Part shown: positions 23,809 through 32,679 of the stretch, in pieces | Position numbering within the stretch: the first letter of the stretch is position 1 | Layout of the letters: every line of letters begins with the position of its first letter | DNA from: Virgibacillus sp. LDC-1 | Lineage (GTDB): Bacteria > Bacillota > Bacilli > Bacillales > Amphibacillaceae | Assembly: GCF_030137545.1 (NCBI RefSeq) | Contig: NZ_JARUVL010000009.1 | Coordinates: 81,291 to 125,881 of the forward strand | Direction: 5' to 3' | Length of the DNA stretch: 44,591 nt | Program-made: the position numbers and the translations under genes | Notes under the pieces: generated by a model | What the model saw: only the letters and a program-made list of their open reading frames with translations | What the model was told of the DNA's origin: nothing | Database searches by the model: none

Positions 23809-24360
23809 ATGGGAAAGCGTGCATTGCTTAATGTTGACTATACGGTTGATTTTGTGGCTGATGAAGGAAAGCTTACCTGTGGTTTACCTGGACAAGAACT
23901 AGCAACATACATTGCGGATGAAACAGAGGCATTTATTGAGGCAGGTGATTTTGTCGTATTCGCGATTGATGCACACAAAGAGGGAGATCAGCTTCATCCG
24001 GAAAGTAAGCTATTTCCGCCGCATAATATTATTGGCACAACTGGTCGTGATTTATATGGCAGATTAAAAGCGGTCTATGAAACACATAAGGAAGCTCCAA
24101 ATGTTCATTATATGGATAAAACACGATACAGTGCCTTTGCAGGAACTGACTTAGAGCTAAAGCTGCGTGAACGCGGGATAACAGAGTTGCATTTGGTCGG
24201 AGTTTGCACCGATATTTGTGTTTTGCATACGGCAGTGGATGCCTTTAACAAGGGTTTCGATATTGTTGTTCATAAAAATGGTGTTGCCAGCTTTAATCAA
24301 GCAGGTCATACATGGGCATTAGCTCATTTTAAAGAGACATTAGGAGCACGCGTCATATAG
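23809..24360 (+). CDS. pncA: Nicotinamidase, isochorismatase-like hydrolase
   Basis: This enzyme hydrolyses nicotinamide to nicotinate for NAD salvage. The 183-aa product has the cysteine-hydrolase triad Asp10 (NVDYTVDF), Lys104 (MDKTRYSAF) and Cys137 (GVCTDICVLH). Asp54, His56 and a following His in IDAHKEGDQLHPE provide the metal site, which points to nicotinamidase rather than isochorismatase. Length equals B. subtilis PncA. The ATG follows CGAGGAGG. The GNAT gene begins 19 bases downstream and is likely co-transcribed. Confidence 0.9.
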   Translation: MGKRALLNVDYTVDFVADEGKLTCGLPGQELATYIADETEAFIEAGDFVVFAIDAHKEGDQLHPESKLFPPHNIIGTTGRDLYGRLKAVYETHKEAPNVHYMDKTRYSAFAGTDLELKLRERGITELHLVGVCTDICVLHTAVDAFNKGFDIVVHKNGVASFNQAGHTWALAHFKETLGARVI

Positions 24361-24379
24361 ACGACGGGAGGTGTTGTGC

Positions 24380-24928
24380 ATGTCGCAATCAATTTTTATA
24401 TCGAATCAGTTTGATGCCTATCCATTGCGAAAAGCAACGCCTTCGGATGCAGATGCTGTAATTCGTATATTGAAGGATGCTGCGGTATGGATTCAGGCGA
24501 AAGGCATTTCCCAATGGGAGTATTTACGCGCTGGTGGCGAAGATAATGAGATTATCCAAGATATTCACAAAGGTACGACATATGTTGCGGAAGCGAAAAA
24601 CGGACAAATTAAGGCATCGTTTAATCTTTCCGATATACAGAATGCTTGGGATCTTGAAATGTGGGGTGAAAAGCATGACCACGCTTATTACTTACATCGC
24701 TTGGTCGTTCATCCAGAATATCGTCATCGGCAGCTGGGAAAAAAACTACTCGCATGGATTGATCAAAACCTTGGAGGGAACAATAGCTGTATCCGGCTAG
24801 ATTGTGTTGGCAGGAATGACGTGTTAAACAAGTTTTATCAACAGGCTGGATATACGTATATTGGAAAAGCAGGCGTTGGCGAAGATGCTTTTTCTTTATA
24901 TGAAAAGCGATTGCTGCGCAGTTCTTGA
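24380..24928 (+). CDS. GNAT-family N-acetyltransferase
   Basis: A 182-aa acetyltransferase. An N-terminal strand-helix (YPLRKATPSDADAVIRILKD) leads to motif A at YLHRLVVHPEYRHRQLGKKLL, where RHRQLG is the acetyl-CoA loop, and to the C-terminal FYQQAGYTYIGKAG. The substrate is unknown. ATG 24380 is chosen because GGGAGGTG (24366-24373) precedes it; in-frame GTG and TTG upstream fall within the site. It lies 19 bases after pncA. Its stop codon overlaps the -35 of the proS promoter. Confidence 0.88.
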   Translation: MSQSIFISNQFDAYPLRKATPSDADAVIRILKDAAVWIQAKGISQWEYLRAGGEDNEIIQDIHKGTTYVAEAKNGQIKASFNLSDIQNAWDLEMWGEKHDHAYYLHRLVVHPEYRHRQLGKKLLAWIDQNLGGNNSCIRLDCVGRNDVLNKFYQQAGYTYIGKAGVGEDAFSLYEKRLLRSS

Positions 24929-24953
24929 CTTTACAGTGCGCCCCCTTTATATT
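24925..24953 (+). promoter_or_regulatory. Promoter of the proS T-box transcript
   Basis: TTGACT (24925-24930) and TATATT (24948-24953) are separated by exactly 17 bases. Transcription would begin near 24960 and read into the T-box leader. Confidence 0.7.
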
Positions 24954-24998
24954 AGGATTAATGAAGCTTTACGAGTTTTATCAAATGCTCGTTTAATT

Positions 24999-25254
24999 AA
25001 ATAAGAAAACGTTGAAAAGGATTAGTACAGATAGTGTCTATGGTAGAGAGGGAATGGCTGGTGAAAATTCCTATAGACGATACTGGAACCTGCCTTGGAG
25101 TTTCGCACTCAGATGCTATTATGCTGAAGAGCTGCGCGGTTTTTACCGTTATCAAATGAAGTGTGCATGTTGTTTGTTTTAAATGGAATCGACAGCTGCA
25201 AACAAGGGTGGTACCACCAATCCTCGGTCCCTTACAGGATGGGGGTTTTTTTGT
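24999..25254 (+). promoter_or_regulatory. T-box riboswitch (tRNA-Pro sensing) upstream of proS
   Basis: This leader binds uncharged tRNA to permit read-through. The conserved stem I elements AGAGAGGGAATGGCTGGTG are present. The specifier loop contains GAA-CCT, with CCT (a proline codon) at 25089-25091. The T-box itself, AACAAGGGTGGTACCACC, is at 25201-25218. Its TGGT (25209-25212) would pair with the ACCA end of a tRNA having discriminator A. A terminator (CCTCGGTCC with GGATGGGGG, then seven T) ends near 25253. The specifier matches the downstream gene, so control by proline tRNA charging is strongly supported. Confidence 0.93.
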
Positions 25255-25307
25255 ATGCAAAAGCGTGTAATGAGAGATGAAATAAATATTATATTGAGGT
25301 GCTAGAG

Positions 25308-26747
25308 ATGGGAAAAAAGAACAAGCAATTTGTAGAAAAAGTAACGGCAATGGAGGACGACTTTGCCCAATGGTATACTGACGTGGTAAAGCAATCAGAG
25401 CTCGTTGATTATGGCTCTGTTCGTGGAACAATGATTATTAAACCATATGGCTTTGCAATCTGGGAAAATATTCGCGATGAATTTGATCGTCAGTTTAAGG
25501 AAACAGGACATTCCAATGTTTATTTTCCTTTATTTATTCCAGAGAGCCTATTACAAAAGGAAAAGGATCACATCGAAGGCTTTGCTCCAGAAGTAGCGTG
25601 GGTAACCCACGGAGGTGACGAAGAACTTCAGGAACGACTTGTTGTTCGTCCAACATCGGAAGTGCTTTTTGGTGAATATTATGCAAAGAATATTCATTCA
25701 TATCGTGATCTTCCAATGCTTTATAATCAATGGGCAAATGTCGTACGCTGGGAAAAAACGACGCGACCATTTTTACGCTCTTCTGAATTTTTATGGCAGG
25801 AAGGACATACGTGTCACGCTACACGTGAAGAAGCTCAAGAAGAAACGAATAAAATGCTTGGAGTCTATGCGGATGTATGCGAAAACTACCTGGCAATTCC
25901 TGTACTACAAGGGCAAAAAACTGAAAAAGAAAAATTTGCTGGGGCAGAGTACACATTAACGATTGAAAGCTTAATGCACGATGGAAAGGCATTACAATCC
26001 GGAACCTCCCATTACTTAGGAACAGGTTTTGCGAAGGCATTTGATATCCGTTATCTTGATAAAAATGGCGATCAACAGCTTGTTCATCAAACATCGTGGG
26101 GTGTATCTACGCGAATTATGGGCGCATTGATCATGGTGCATGGAGATAATCGTGGGTTAGTTTTACCACCAAAAATTGCCCCAACTCAAGCAATTATTGT
26201 TCCGATTGCACAGCATAAGGAAGGTGTGCTTGATAAAGCATATGCATTAAAGGATGCGTTAAAACAGCATGTCCGTGTAGATATCGATGCAACAGACAAA
26301 ATGCCTGGCTGGAAATTTAATGAGTATGAAATGAAAGGGATTCCTGTTCGTATTGAAATGGGACCAAAGGATATAGAGAAGGAACAAGTAGTTCTTGTAC
26401 GCAGAGATACGGGAGATAAGGAATTTGTTCCATTAACGGAATTAGAAAGTCGATTACCAAAATTATTAGAAGAAATCCAACAAAATATGTATGATAAAGC
26501 ATTGGCCCATCGTCAAGAGATGACTTCCGTTGCTACAACAATGGATGAGTTTTCTTCTGTGTTAGAAGAAAAAGGCGGATTTATTAAAGCAATGTGGTGT
26601 GGAGATCTTGCTTGTGAAGAGAAAATTAAAGAGGATACATCGGCTACCTCTCGTTGTATTCCTTTCGAGCAAGAACGTGTATCTGAAACTTGTGTTTGCT
26701 GTGGCAAGCAAGCAAAAGAAATGGTTTACTGGGCAAAAGCTTATTAA
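25308..26747 (+). CDS. proS: Prolyl-tRNA synthetase, archaeal/eukaryote-like type
   Basis: A cytoplasmic class II synthetase of 479 aa that charges tRNA-Pro. It has class II motif 2 around [20 protein letters not shown], preceded by [12 protein letters not shown]. The C-terminal domain has a probable zinc site (GDLACEEK and TCVCCGKQ) and ends with Tyr (YWAKAY), as in the archaeal/eukaryotic-type ProRS also present in the B. cereus group. It lacks the editing insertion of the ~565-aa bacterial type. ATG 25308 follows TTGAGGTG; the in-frame GTG at 25299 lies within that site. It is controlled by the T-box. Confidence 0.95.
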   Translation: MGKKNKQFVEKVTAMEDDFAQWYTDVVKQSELVDYGSVRGTMIIKPYGFAIWENIRDEFDRQFKETGHSNVYFPLFIPESLLQKEKDHIEGFAPEVAWVTHGGDEELQERLVVRPTSEVLFGEYYAKNIHSYRDLPMLYNQWANVVRWEKTTRPFLRSSEFLWQEGHTCHATREEAQEETNKMLGVYADVCENYLAIPVLQGQKTEKEKFAGAEYTLTIESLMHDGKALQSGTSHYLGTGFAKAFDIRYLDKNGDQQLVHQTSWGVSTRIMGALIMVHGDNRGLVLPPKIAPTQAIIVPIAQHKEGVLDKAYALKDALKQHVRVDIDATDKMPGWKFNEYEMKGIPVRIEMGPKDIEKEQVVLVRRDTGDKEFVPLTELESRLPKLLEEIQQNMYDKALAHRQEMTSVATTMDEFSSVLEEKGGFIKAMWCGDLACEEKIKEDTSATSRCIPFEQERVSETCVCCGKQAKEMVYWAKAY

Positions 26748-26787
26748 TCGTTCAAGTTGTTGCTTGGTTTTTCCACAATAGAAATAA

Positions 26788-26818
26788 GATGATGTTTTTC
26801 CGAAGCGGAACCATCATT
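26788..26818 (+). other. Hairpin downstream of proS
   Basis: GATGATGTTTTTCCG pairs with CGGAACCATCATT across a 3-base loop with mismatches. It lies 40 bases after proS and just before the terminator. It may protect the message 3' end. Confidence 0.45.
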
Positions 26819-26824
26819 CATGCG

Positions 26825-26858
26825 AATAAAAAGTCCGGAAAGGGCTTTTTATTTTTGC
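26825..26858 (+). terminator. Rho-independent terminator of proS
   Basis: AATAAAAAGTCC (26825-26836) pairs with GGGCTTTTTATT (26842-26853), with one G-U pair and more T residues following. Confidence 0.82.
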
Positions 26859-26896
26859 GCAAAAAAAGAAAAACGGCAATTAATTTTAAAAAGTAG

Positions 26897-26926
26897 TTGC
26901 ATTTTTATTGTATATCATGGTATAAA
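26897..26926 (+). promoter_or_regulatory. Candidate promoter of the M20-ABC operon
   Basis: TTGCAT (26897-26902) and TATAAA (26921-26926) are spaced by 18 bases, about 40 bases before the start codon. GTATA-AA-TATAC around the -10 is palindromic and may hold an operator. Confidence 0.45.
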
Positions 26927-26967
26927 TATACATAATAACTTATAAAAATACATACAGGTGAATAAAA

Positions 26968-28125
26968 ATGAAAACAAAGCTAAAAACAGAACTAGAAAAC
27001 ATAAAAGAAGCATTGATCGAGATGAGTGATCATTTATATGCAAATCCAGAGCTAGGAGATGAAGAGTATGCATCAATGCAATTGCTCACGGATTATCTCC
27101 AAGCACATGGATTTCATATCGATAAAGGAATTGTTGATCGGCCGACAGCTTTTCAAGCAGTGTATAAAAGTCCAAAGGCAGGACCGACGATAGCCTATTT
27201 AGCAGAGTACGATGCACTTCCAGGTGTTGGACATGGATGTGGTCATAACTTAATTGGAACGATGAGTGTTGGGGCAGCTGTTACGCTAAGTAAAGTGCTG
27301 GAGGAAGTTGGAGGCACTGTCATTGTCTTTGGAACACCTGCTGAAGAAACAAATGGTGCAAAGGTGCCAATGAGTGAGAAAGGCATTTTTAAAGGCATTG
27401 ATGCGGCAATGATTCTGCATCCAAGTGATCAATCCTACCAAAGCGGAGAATCGTTGGCGATGGATGCGATCCAATTCGCCTATACAGGAAAGTCCGCACA
27501 TGCTGCTGCTTCACCAGAAAAAGGAATTAATGCACTGGATAGTGTGATTCAATTATTTAATGGCATCAATGCATTACGGGAGCATGTGCCATCAGATGTA
27601 CGGATGCACGGAATCATTGCTGAAGGAGGAAAAGCTGCAAATGTCGTCCCAGATTATGCTGTTGCACAGTTTTATATTCGCGCGAAGGAACGCGTGTTAT
27701 TAGATGAAATAGTTGCAAAGATAAAGGCAATTGCAAATGGTGCAGCATTGATGACCGGTTCAAAGCTAGAAATCTCAAACTATGAATTAAGCTATGACAA
27801 TATGGTAACAAATGAAGCATTGTCACATGCATTTACTGCGAACTTAGAAATGATAAGTCCTTATCCAATTGAAGCAGCAAAAATGGGGTCAGGCTCAATA
27901 GATATGGGAAATGTGAGCCATGTTGCCCCAGCAATTCACCCTTATATTGGAATGAACCAACCAGGGTTGGTTGCCCATACGACAGCATTTGCAAATCAAA
28001 CAATTACGGATGAAGGACACCGCACCCTCGTTGATGGTGCTTTAGCTTTAGCTTATACCGGCTATGACCTATTATCGGATCGTGCATTATTACAAAAAGT
28101 AAAAGATGAGTTTCATAGAAAGTAA
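26968..28125 (+). CDS. M20 (M20D) metallohydrolase, AbgB/ACY1L2-like
   Basis: A 385-aa zinc amidohydrolase. Metal-site motifs are YLAEYDALPGVGHGCGHN (Asp82, Cys91/His93 region), TPAEETNG (Glu126-Glu127) and the dimerisation-domain His in GKSAHAAASPE. It belongs to the M20D group that cleaves N-acyl or p-aminobenzoyl amino acids and small peptides. It leads a four-gene operon with an amino-acid ABC importer starting 14 bases later, like B. subtilis yxeP with yxeMNO. Import of an N-acylated amino acid or peptide and its deacylation is therefore likely (inference). It is not AllC-like in length or active-site spacing. Confidence 0.87.
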   Translation: MKTKLKTELENIKEALIEMSDHLYANPELGDEEYASMQLLTDYLQAHGFHIDKGIVDRPTAFQAVYKSPKAGPTIAYLAEYDALPGVGHGCGHNLIGTMSVGAAVTLSKVLEEVGGTVIVFGTPAEETNGAKVPMSEKGIFKGIDAAMILHPSDQSYQSGESLAMDAIQFAYTGKSAHAAASPEKGINALDSVIQLFNGINALREHVPSDVRMHGIIAEGGKAANVVPDYAVAQFYIRAKERVLLDEIVAKIKAIANGAALMTGSKLEISNYELSYDNMVTNEALSHAFTANLEMISPYPIEAAKMGSGSIDMGNVSHVAPAIHPYIGMNQPGLVAHTTAFANQTITDEGHRTLVDGALALAYTGYDLLSDRALLQKVKDEFHRK

Positions 28126-28139
28126 AGGGAGAGAAGAAA

Positions 28140-28916
28140 ATGAAAAAATCAATGATAACTGGAATTTTATTTATTTTATTTGTTAGTTTGTTAACTGCGT
28201 GTGGATCATCAGAACAATCGAAGAAAGGTGAACAAGGAGAAGAAAAAGTGTTGAAAATGGCGACCTCTGCTGATTTCCCTCCATTCGAATCACGTGATAA
28301 GGAAGGGAATTTTGAAGGCTTTGATATTGATTTAGCACAGGCGATTGCCGATGAACTAGGCTATAAGCTAGAAATTGAAGATATGAAGTTTGATGGATTA
28401 GTAGGAGCGCTGCAATCTAAGCGTGTGGATATGGTATTAGCTGGAATGAGTGCGGATGAAAAGCGGAAAAAGAATGTGGATTTCTCCAAGGAATACAATC
28501 GTTCAGGAGAGATGTTCATAAGTAAAGCGGATCAGTTTGCATCTGATTTAACAGCCTTAAAAGGAAAAACAGTAGGTGTTCAGCTTGGTACGATTCAAGA
28601 AGAAGGAGCAGACAAGCTTGCAGAGGAATATGGATTTCAAGTTAAGAAGGTTGATAATGCTAGTGTTTTAATTCAAGAGCTGCAATCGAATCGCATTGAT
28701 GTTGCTTACATGGATAAAACCGTTGCAAAAGGATATATCGATTCACAAGGTCTGAAAGGATTTGATGATCCCACAACAAGCTCACCTGGCATGGGAGTTG
28801 CCTTTCCAAAGGGCAGTGATTTAGTAGAGAAAGTAAATAACATCCTTGATAAATTTGAAAAAGATGGCACCATCGATGCATTAAAGAAAAAGTGGCTTAC
28901 AGAAGATCAGATATAA
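28140..28916 (+). CDS. Amino-acid ABC transporter substrate-binding lipoprotein
   Basis: A 258-aa lipoprotein with lipobox LLTAC (Cys21). The SBP_bac_3 fold starts at VLKMATSADFPPFESRDKEG and continues GFDIDLAQAIADELG, typical of polar-amino-acid receptors (ArtP, TcyJ, YxeM). The ligand cannot be read directly; the adjacent M20 hydrolase suggests an N-acylated amino acid or dipeptide. AAAGGGAG precedes ATG 28140. It is the second gene of the operon. Confidence 0.9.
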   Translation: MKKSMITGILFILFVSLLTACGSSEQSKKGEQGEEKVLKMATSADFPPFESRDKEGNFEGFDIDLAQAIADELGYKLEIEDMKFDGLVGALQSKRVDMVLAGMSADEKRKKNVDFSKEYNRSGEMFISKADQFASDLTALKGKTVGVQLGTIQEEGADKLAEEYGFQVKKVDNASVLIQELQSNRIDVAYMDKTVAKGYIDSQGLKGFDDPTTSSPGMGVAFPKGSDLVEKVNNILDKFEKDGTIDALKKKWLTEDQI

Positions 28917-28937
28917 ACGAAAGGTGAGGTGTGAGGC

Positions 28938-29597
28938 ATGAATTTGGACTTTAGCCAAATCGTGCCTTATATTCCTTTTATGTTAGAAGGAATATGGGTA
29001 ACGTTAAAGTTTGTAAGTGTTTCGATATTGGTTGGTTTTATTCTTGGTACACTACTCGCATTGTGCAAGATTACGAAGCTGCCTTTTCTAAAAGGCTTTG
29101 CCGATGCGTATACTTCTATTTTTAGAGGTACGCCACTTATCTTGCAATTAATGATTATTTACTTTGCAGTTCCACAATTAACTGGCTATGACATTTCGGC
29201 ATTTTTATCCGCTGTCCTTGCATTTGGTTTAAATTCTGCAGCATATGTGTCTGAAATTATTCGCGCAGGTATTATGGCAGTAGATCGCGGACAAACAGAG
29301 GCCGCGGAAGCACTTGGTGTTCCGTATAAAGACATGATGATGCATATCATTCTCCCACAGGCAATAAAAAATATCCTGCCTGCATTGATGAATGAATTTA
29401 TTACATTAACGAAGGAATCTGCCATTGTTTCTGTTATCGGATACCTTGATCTGATGCGTCGTGCGCAAATTGTTGGTGCCGACATTTATCGGAATTTTGA
29501 ACCGTTGCTATTTGCGGGGCTTATTTATTGGGTCATGGTGTTCGTCTTAACACAAATCGGTAAGGTTGTAGAACGGAGGCTTCGTTACAGTGATTAA
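28938..29597 (+). CDS. Amino-acid ABC transporter permease
   Basis: A 219-aa HisMQ/GlnP-type permease with the EAA loop [21 protein letters not shown] then [16 protein letters not shown]. With a single permease gene in the operon, it probably forms a homodimer. It overlaps the ATPase gene by eight bases. It lies 21 bases after the binding-protein gene, with GAGGTGTGAGG upstream. Confidence 0.9.
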   Translation: MNLDFSQIVPYIPFMLEGIWVTLKFVSVSILVGFILGTLLALCKITKLPFLKGFADAYTSIFRGTPLILQLMIIYFAVPQLTGYDISAFLSAVLAFGLNSAAYVSEIIRAGIMAVDRGQTEAAEALGVPYKDMMMHIILPQAIKNILPALMNEFITLTKESAIVSVIGYLDLMRRAQIVGADIYRNFEPLLFAGLIYWVMVFVLTQIGKVVERRLRYSD

Positions 29598-30309
29598 CGT
29601 AAATAATTTAACAAAAAAGTTTGGAAAAACAACTGTATTAAATAATATTTCTACTTCGATAAATCGGGGCGAGGTAGTAGCAATTATCGGTCCTTCTGGA
29701 TCAGGAAAATCAACATTTCTTCGCTGCTTAAACCAGTTAGAGCAGCCATCCTCCGGAGAAATATGGATAAATGGAAAAGAAATTGCACAGGAGAAGAATA
29801 AGGAGCTTATCCGCAAAAACATTGGGATGGTGTTCCAGCATTTTCATTTATTTCCGCATATGACCGTGTTGAAAAATATAACGTATGCACCGCAAACCGT
29901 GAAGAAGATTAGTGAAAGTGAAGCGAAAGAAAATGCATTGGAGTTGTTGAAAAAGGTTGGATTAAGTGAGAAAGCAGAAACCTTTCCGAATCGATTATCA
30001 GGAGGACAAAAACAACGTGTAGCAATTGCTCGTGCATTGGCAATGGAACCCGAAATCATGTTATTTGACGAACCAACATCTGCGCTTGATCCAGAAATGG
30101 TAAAAGAGGTACTAGACGTCATGAAGGATCTTGCCAATACCGGAATGACAATGGTGATTGTAACTCATGAGATGGGGTTTGCTCGTGAGGTAGCAGATCG
30201 TATCTTGTTTTTAGATGAAGGACAATTAATGGAAGATGAAAAGCCAGATTCCTTTTTTACCCACCCAAATACCGAGCGTGCCCAAGCATTTTTAGAGAAA
30301 ATATTGTAG
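29590..30309 (+). CDS. Amino-acid ABC transporter ATPase
   Basis: A 239-aa GlnQ-type ATPase with Walker [11 protein letters not shown]-loop [17 protein letters not shown], signature [15 protein letters not shown], Walker [15 protein letters not shown] and H-loop IVTHEMGFA. The start is GTG 29590, inside the permease gene, with GGAGG at about 29574. It ends the M20-ABC operon, and a perfect terminator follows. Confidence 0.92.
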   Translation: MINVNNLTKKFGKTTVLNNISTSINRGEVVAIIGPSGSGKSTFLRCLNQLEQPSSGEIWINGKEIAQEKNKELIRKNIGMVFQHFHLFPHMTVLKNITYAPQTVKKISESEAKENALELLKKVGLSEKAETFPNRLSGGQKQRVAIARALAMEPEIMLFDEPTSALDPEMVKEVLDVMKDLANTGMTMVIVTHEMGFAREVADRILFLDEGQLMEDEKPDSFFTHPNTERAQAFLEKIL

Positions 30310-30321
30310 TCTAAACGAAAT

Positions 30322-30353
30322 AAAAACACGTAGCTAACTAACTACGTGTTTTT
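30322..30353. terminator. Bidirectional terminator, ABC operon / glutathione peroxidase
   Basis: AAAAACACGTAG (30322-30333) pairs perfectly with CTACGTGTTTTT (30342-30353), with A and T runs for both directions. It overlaps the end of the minus-strand peroxidase gene. Confidence 0.9.
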
Positions 30354-30824
30354 TAATGCTTCTTCTATTGAAGCTTTGAGTTTTTCTGGTTTTGTTTGTG
30401 GAGCAAAGCGACCTAAAATTTCCCCATTACGTCCAATAAGGAATTTTGTAAAGTTCCATTTAATTTGATTGGTAAGCATTCCTTTTGTTTCCTTTGTTAA
30501 ATACTGAAACAAAGGATGGGCGTTCTCACCTTTTACATCAACTTTGCGAAACATTGGAAATGATACACCATAATTTTTCTCGCAAAATTGGGCAATTTCC
30601 TCATCCGTGCCTGGATCCTGATTAGCGAATTGGTTGCAAGGAAATCCGAGAATGGTTAAGCCCGCATCACTAAATTCCTCATGTAATGCTTGCAATCCTT
30701 CAAACTGCGGGGTAAAGCCACATTTACTTGCAGTATTCACAATAAGCAGTACATTGCCTTGATAATCCTTTAAGGATTTTTCTTCTCCAGTAATCGTTGT
30801 TACGGAATAATCGTATAACCCCAT
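30342..30824 (-). CDS. bsaA: Glutathione peroxidase-like thiol peroxidase (BsaA type)
   Basis: A 160-aa non-selenium GPx-fold peroxidase, which usually uses thioredoxin or bacillithiol-type thiols in Bacillaceae. Cys35 (NTASKCGFTPQ) is the peroxidatic residue, FPCNQFANQ carries the second motif, and WNFTKFLIGR (Trp123-Asn124) completes the active site. The start is ATG 30824, with AGAGGAG ideally placed. The ATG at 30833 directly abuts that site and is unlikely to be used. It is a single gene, convergent with the ABC operon. Confidence 0.92.
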   Translation of the reverse strand: MGLYDYSVTTITGEEKSLKDYQGNVLLIVNTASKCGFTPQFEGLQALHEEFSDAGLTILGFPCNQFANQDPGTDEEIAQFCEKNYGVSFPMFRKVDVKGENAHPLFQYLTKETKGMLTNQIKWNFTKFLIGRNGEILGRFAPQTKPEKLKASIEEALKNT

Positions 30825-30954
30825 TTTGATCATCTCCTCTTAACCGTATGATAGCGAAGTAGCGGATACACGTCAAAGCATAATGCTTCGTTATATAAGC
30901 TGCTAGTTATCCAAAAAAGAAAATACAAATTTATGTGGGACACACATAAAAAAC

Positions 30955-30992
30955 AAATCCAGATGTCTTCCAAGAGAAGACATCTGGATTTT
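30955..30992 (-). terminator. Terminator of trhO
   Basis: AAATCCAGATGTCTTC (30955-30970) pairs perfectly with GAAGACATCTGGATTT (30976-30991). On the minus strand TTTGTTTTTTATG follows the stem. Confidence 0.9.
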
Positions 30993-30994
30993 AG

Positions 30995-31969
30995 TTAGAT
31001 TGCTGCTTGTGTAGTTTCTTGTTCAATCGAATCAAGTCGTTGTTGAATTTCTTCATCTGTTAAGTTGTGTTCTTTTACATAAAGATTGCGAGGAGTTACA
31101 CGGCATTCATGTGTACAGCCACGCATATATTTATGCTCATTTTCCTCTGAGCAAAGAATTTGTTTGTTACATTCTGGGTTAGCACAGTTAACATAGCGTT
31201 CACACGGTGTGCCATCAAAATAATCTACCCCAACAATTACATGTTCCTTTTGGTTAACGGGAACAGAGATACGCTCATCAAAAACATAGCATTTTCCATC
31301 CCAAAGCTCTCCTTGAACTTCAGGATCCTTCCCATACGTAACGATTCCGCCATGCAGCTGATTTACTTCATCAAAGCCCTCGCGTTTTAACCAACCGGAA
31401 AACTTTTCACAGCGTATTCCACCAGTACAATACGTTAAAATGCGTTTACCTTCAAGCAACTCTTTATTTTCTCTTATCCAATCTGGTAATTCGCGGAATG
31501 TATGGATGTCTGGGCGAACAGCACCACGGAAATGACCAAGATCATATTCGTAATCATTGCGGGCATCGATGACAATGGTATTTTCATCCTGCATCGCTTC
31601 AAAGAACGCTTTGGGCTCTAAATAATTTCCAGTGATTTCTTTCGGATTAATATCATCTTCTAGACGAAGTGTTACTAATTCTTTTCGTGGACGAACGTGC
31701 ATTTTTTTGAAAGCATGGCCTTCATGAAGATCCATTTTAAATACCATTTCCTTGAAGCGTGGATCGTTATGCATCATTTCCATATACGCATCCGTCTGCT
31801 CGATTGTACCCGAAACCGTCCCATTGATTCCTTCATGTGCTACCAGAATACGGCCTTTTAAACCCGTTTCCTTACAAAATTGAAGATGCTCAGCAGCAAA
31901 TGCTTCTGGATCCTCAATCGTTACATAATGGTAGTAAAGTAACACACGATATTCTTTCTTGTTCTCCAT
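30995..31969 (-). CDS. trhO: tRNA uridine(34) hydroxylase, rhodanese family
   Basis: A 324-aa UPF0176/YbfQ-family protein, whose members hydroxylate U34 of tRNA as the first step to mo5U/cmo5U. It has an N-terminal ferredoxin-like domain, then a rhodanese domain starting [20 protein letters not shown], with the active-site loop [11 protein letters not shown] (Cys181, Cys187). A C-terminal Cys-rich segment ([12 protein letters not shown], then CTHEC) probably binds zinc. The start is ATG 31969 with GGTGG upstream; the in-frame GTG at 31981 overlaps that site. Length matches B. subtilis YbfQ. Confidence 0.93.
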   Translation of the reverse strand: MENKKEYRVLLYYHYVTIEDPEAFAAEHLQFCKETGLKGRILVAHEGINGTVSGTIEQTDAYMEMMHNDPRFKEMVFKMDLHEGHAFKKMHVRPRKELVTLRLEDDINPKEITGNYLEPKAFFEAMQDENTIVIDARNDYEYDLGHFRGAVRPDIHTFRELPDWIRENKELLEGKRILTYCTGGIRCEKFSGWLKREGFDEVNQLHGGIVTYGKDPEVQGELWDGKCYVFDERISVPVNQKEHVIVGVDYFDGTPCERYVNCANPECNKQILCSEENEHKYMRGCTHECRVTPRNLYVKEHNLTDEEIQQRLDSIEQETTQAAI

Positions 31970-32037
31970 CTTTTTTTCCACCTATCATTTATATTTGCAA
32001 GATACAAATGTGTGGGGTTTATTTGTAAATCATTCTT

Positions 32038-32067
32038 GCATAAAGGTTATTATAACAACCTTTATGC
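32038..32067. promoter_or_regulatory. Palindrome upstream of trhO
   Basis: GCATAAAGGTT (32038-32048) and AACCTTTATGC (32057-32067) are perfect 11-base inverted repeats with an 8-base centre. No U-run follows on either strand, so an operator or a 5'-leader hairpin for trhO is more likely than a terminator. Confidence 0.4.
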
Positions 32068-32237
32068 GTAATTTCAAAGTAAAATTTCTATCCGCTAAAC
32101 ATTAAAGCCTGCAACCGTTAAGGGGCAAGTTCTGATATCGTTGGTATCTTCTCCCTTTAACTAGTTAGTTGATTTCCATTAAATGTATATAAGCAGACTA
32201 CAATTGCCCGCTTCTAATTTAAACAAAATGAACATAA

Positions 32238-32253
32238 TGTGAATTATTTCACA
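32238..32253 (+). promoter_or_regulatory. CRP/Fnr-family binding site (Fnr or ArcR type)
   Basis: TGTGA-ATTATT-TCACA is a perfect match to the TGTGA-N6-TCACA consensus of Bacillus Fnr and ArcR. It is centred about 43 bases before the start predicted from TATTAT (32277-32282), close to the geometry of a class II activated promoter. This would link expression of the transporter genes to oxygen limitation. The regulator itself is not in the window. Confidence 0.55.
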
Positions 32254-32517
32254 AAAAGAACATGATTTAATGTTTTTATTATTTTTTTATGTGAGTAAGA
32301 GCGATTATTTATCTAATGATGTCAATATTTAACGTAAAATTTCGCAGGCAAAGTATAAAGACATTACATACGAACGATTAATATAATTAACTTGTACAAA
32401 CGAACGGGGGGCTGCTTATAAGGACATGCCAAATCGAGGCATTTTGATTTCAGAGTTTATAGCGTTTCTGTGAATAGTGGATTGATAGACATTCTATACA
32501 TCGTAGATCGCACATCT

Positions 32518-32615
32518 CCAAGCCTGTAACTATTCTCTGCACTTATTTTCGAATTAAATGTAAAGGCTTGGGTAATTTATAAAGGATGGTTATCCATTAA
32601 TAGGAAGGTGTTCCT
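32518..32615 (+). promoter_or_regulatory. Structured 5' leader of the transporter operon
   Basis: CCAAGCCT (32518-32525) pairs perfectly with AGGCTTGG (32564-32571). GGAT/ATCC (near 32584-32595) and AGGAA/TTCCT (near 32602-32615) form two smaller hairpins just before the gene. Upstream, ATGCC/GGCAT form another near 32425-32441. I do not match this to a known riboswitch class. No intrinsic terminator is evident. Confidence 0.35.
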
Positions 32616-32679
32616 TTCTCACGCAGTACCTCTAAAACACAGCAATTAAAAAATATTAAATGATATGGAGGAAACGATG

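Larger units (their letters stand above)
31970..32679. other. Large divergent regulatory region, trhO / transporter
   Basis: About 700 bases without a recognisable gene. It contains a perfect palindrome near trhO (32038-32067), an Fnr/ArcR-type site (32238-32253) with a -10-like TATTAT (32277-32282), a TTTATCTA half-site (32307-32315), an exact ACGAACG direct repeat 30 bases apart (32370, 32400), and a leader with several hairpins (32425-32615). No convincing ORF was seen. Confidence 0.65.

Noticed and set aside
26968-28125. M20 hydrolase as AllC (allantoate amidohydrolase) feeding the all pathway
   Set aside because: The sequence is of the M20D AbgB-like group and sits in an amino-acid ABC operon 10 kb away from the all genes.
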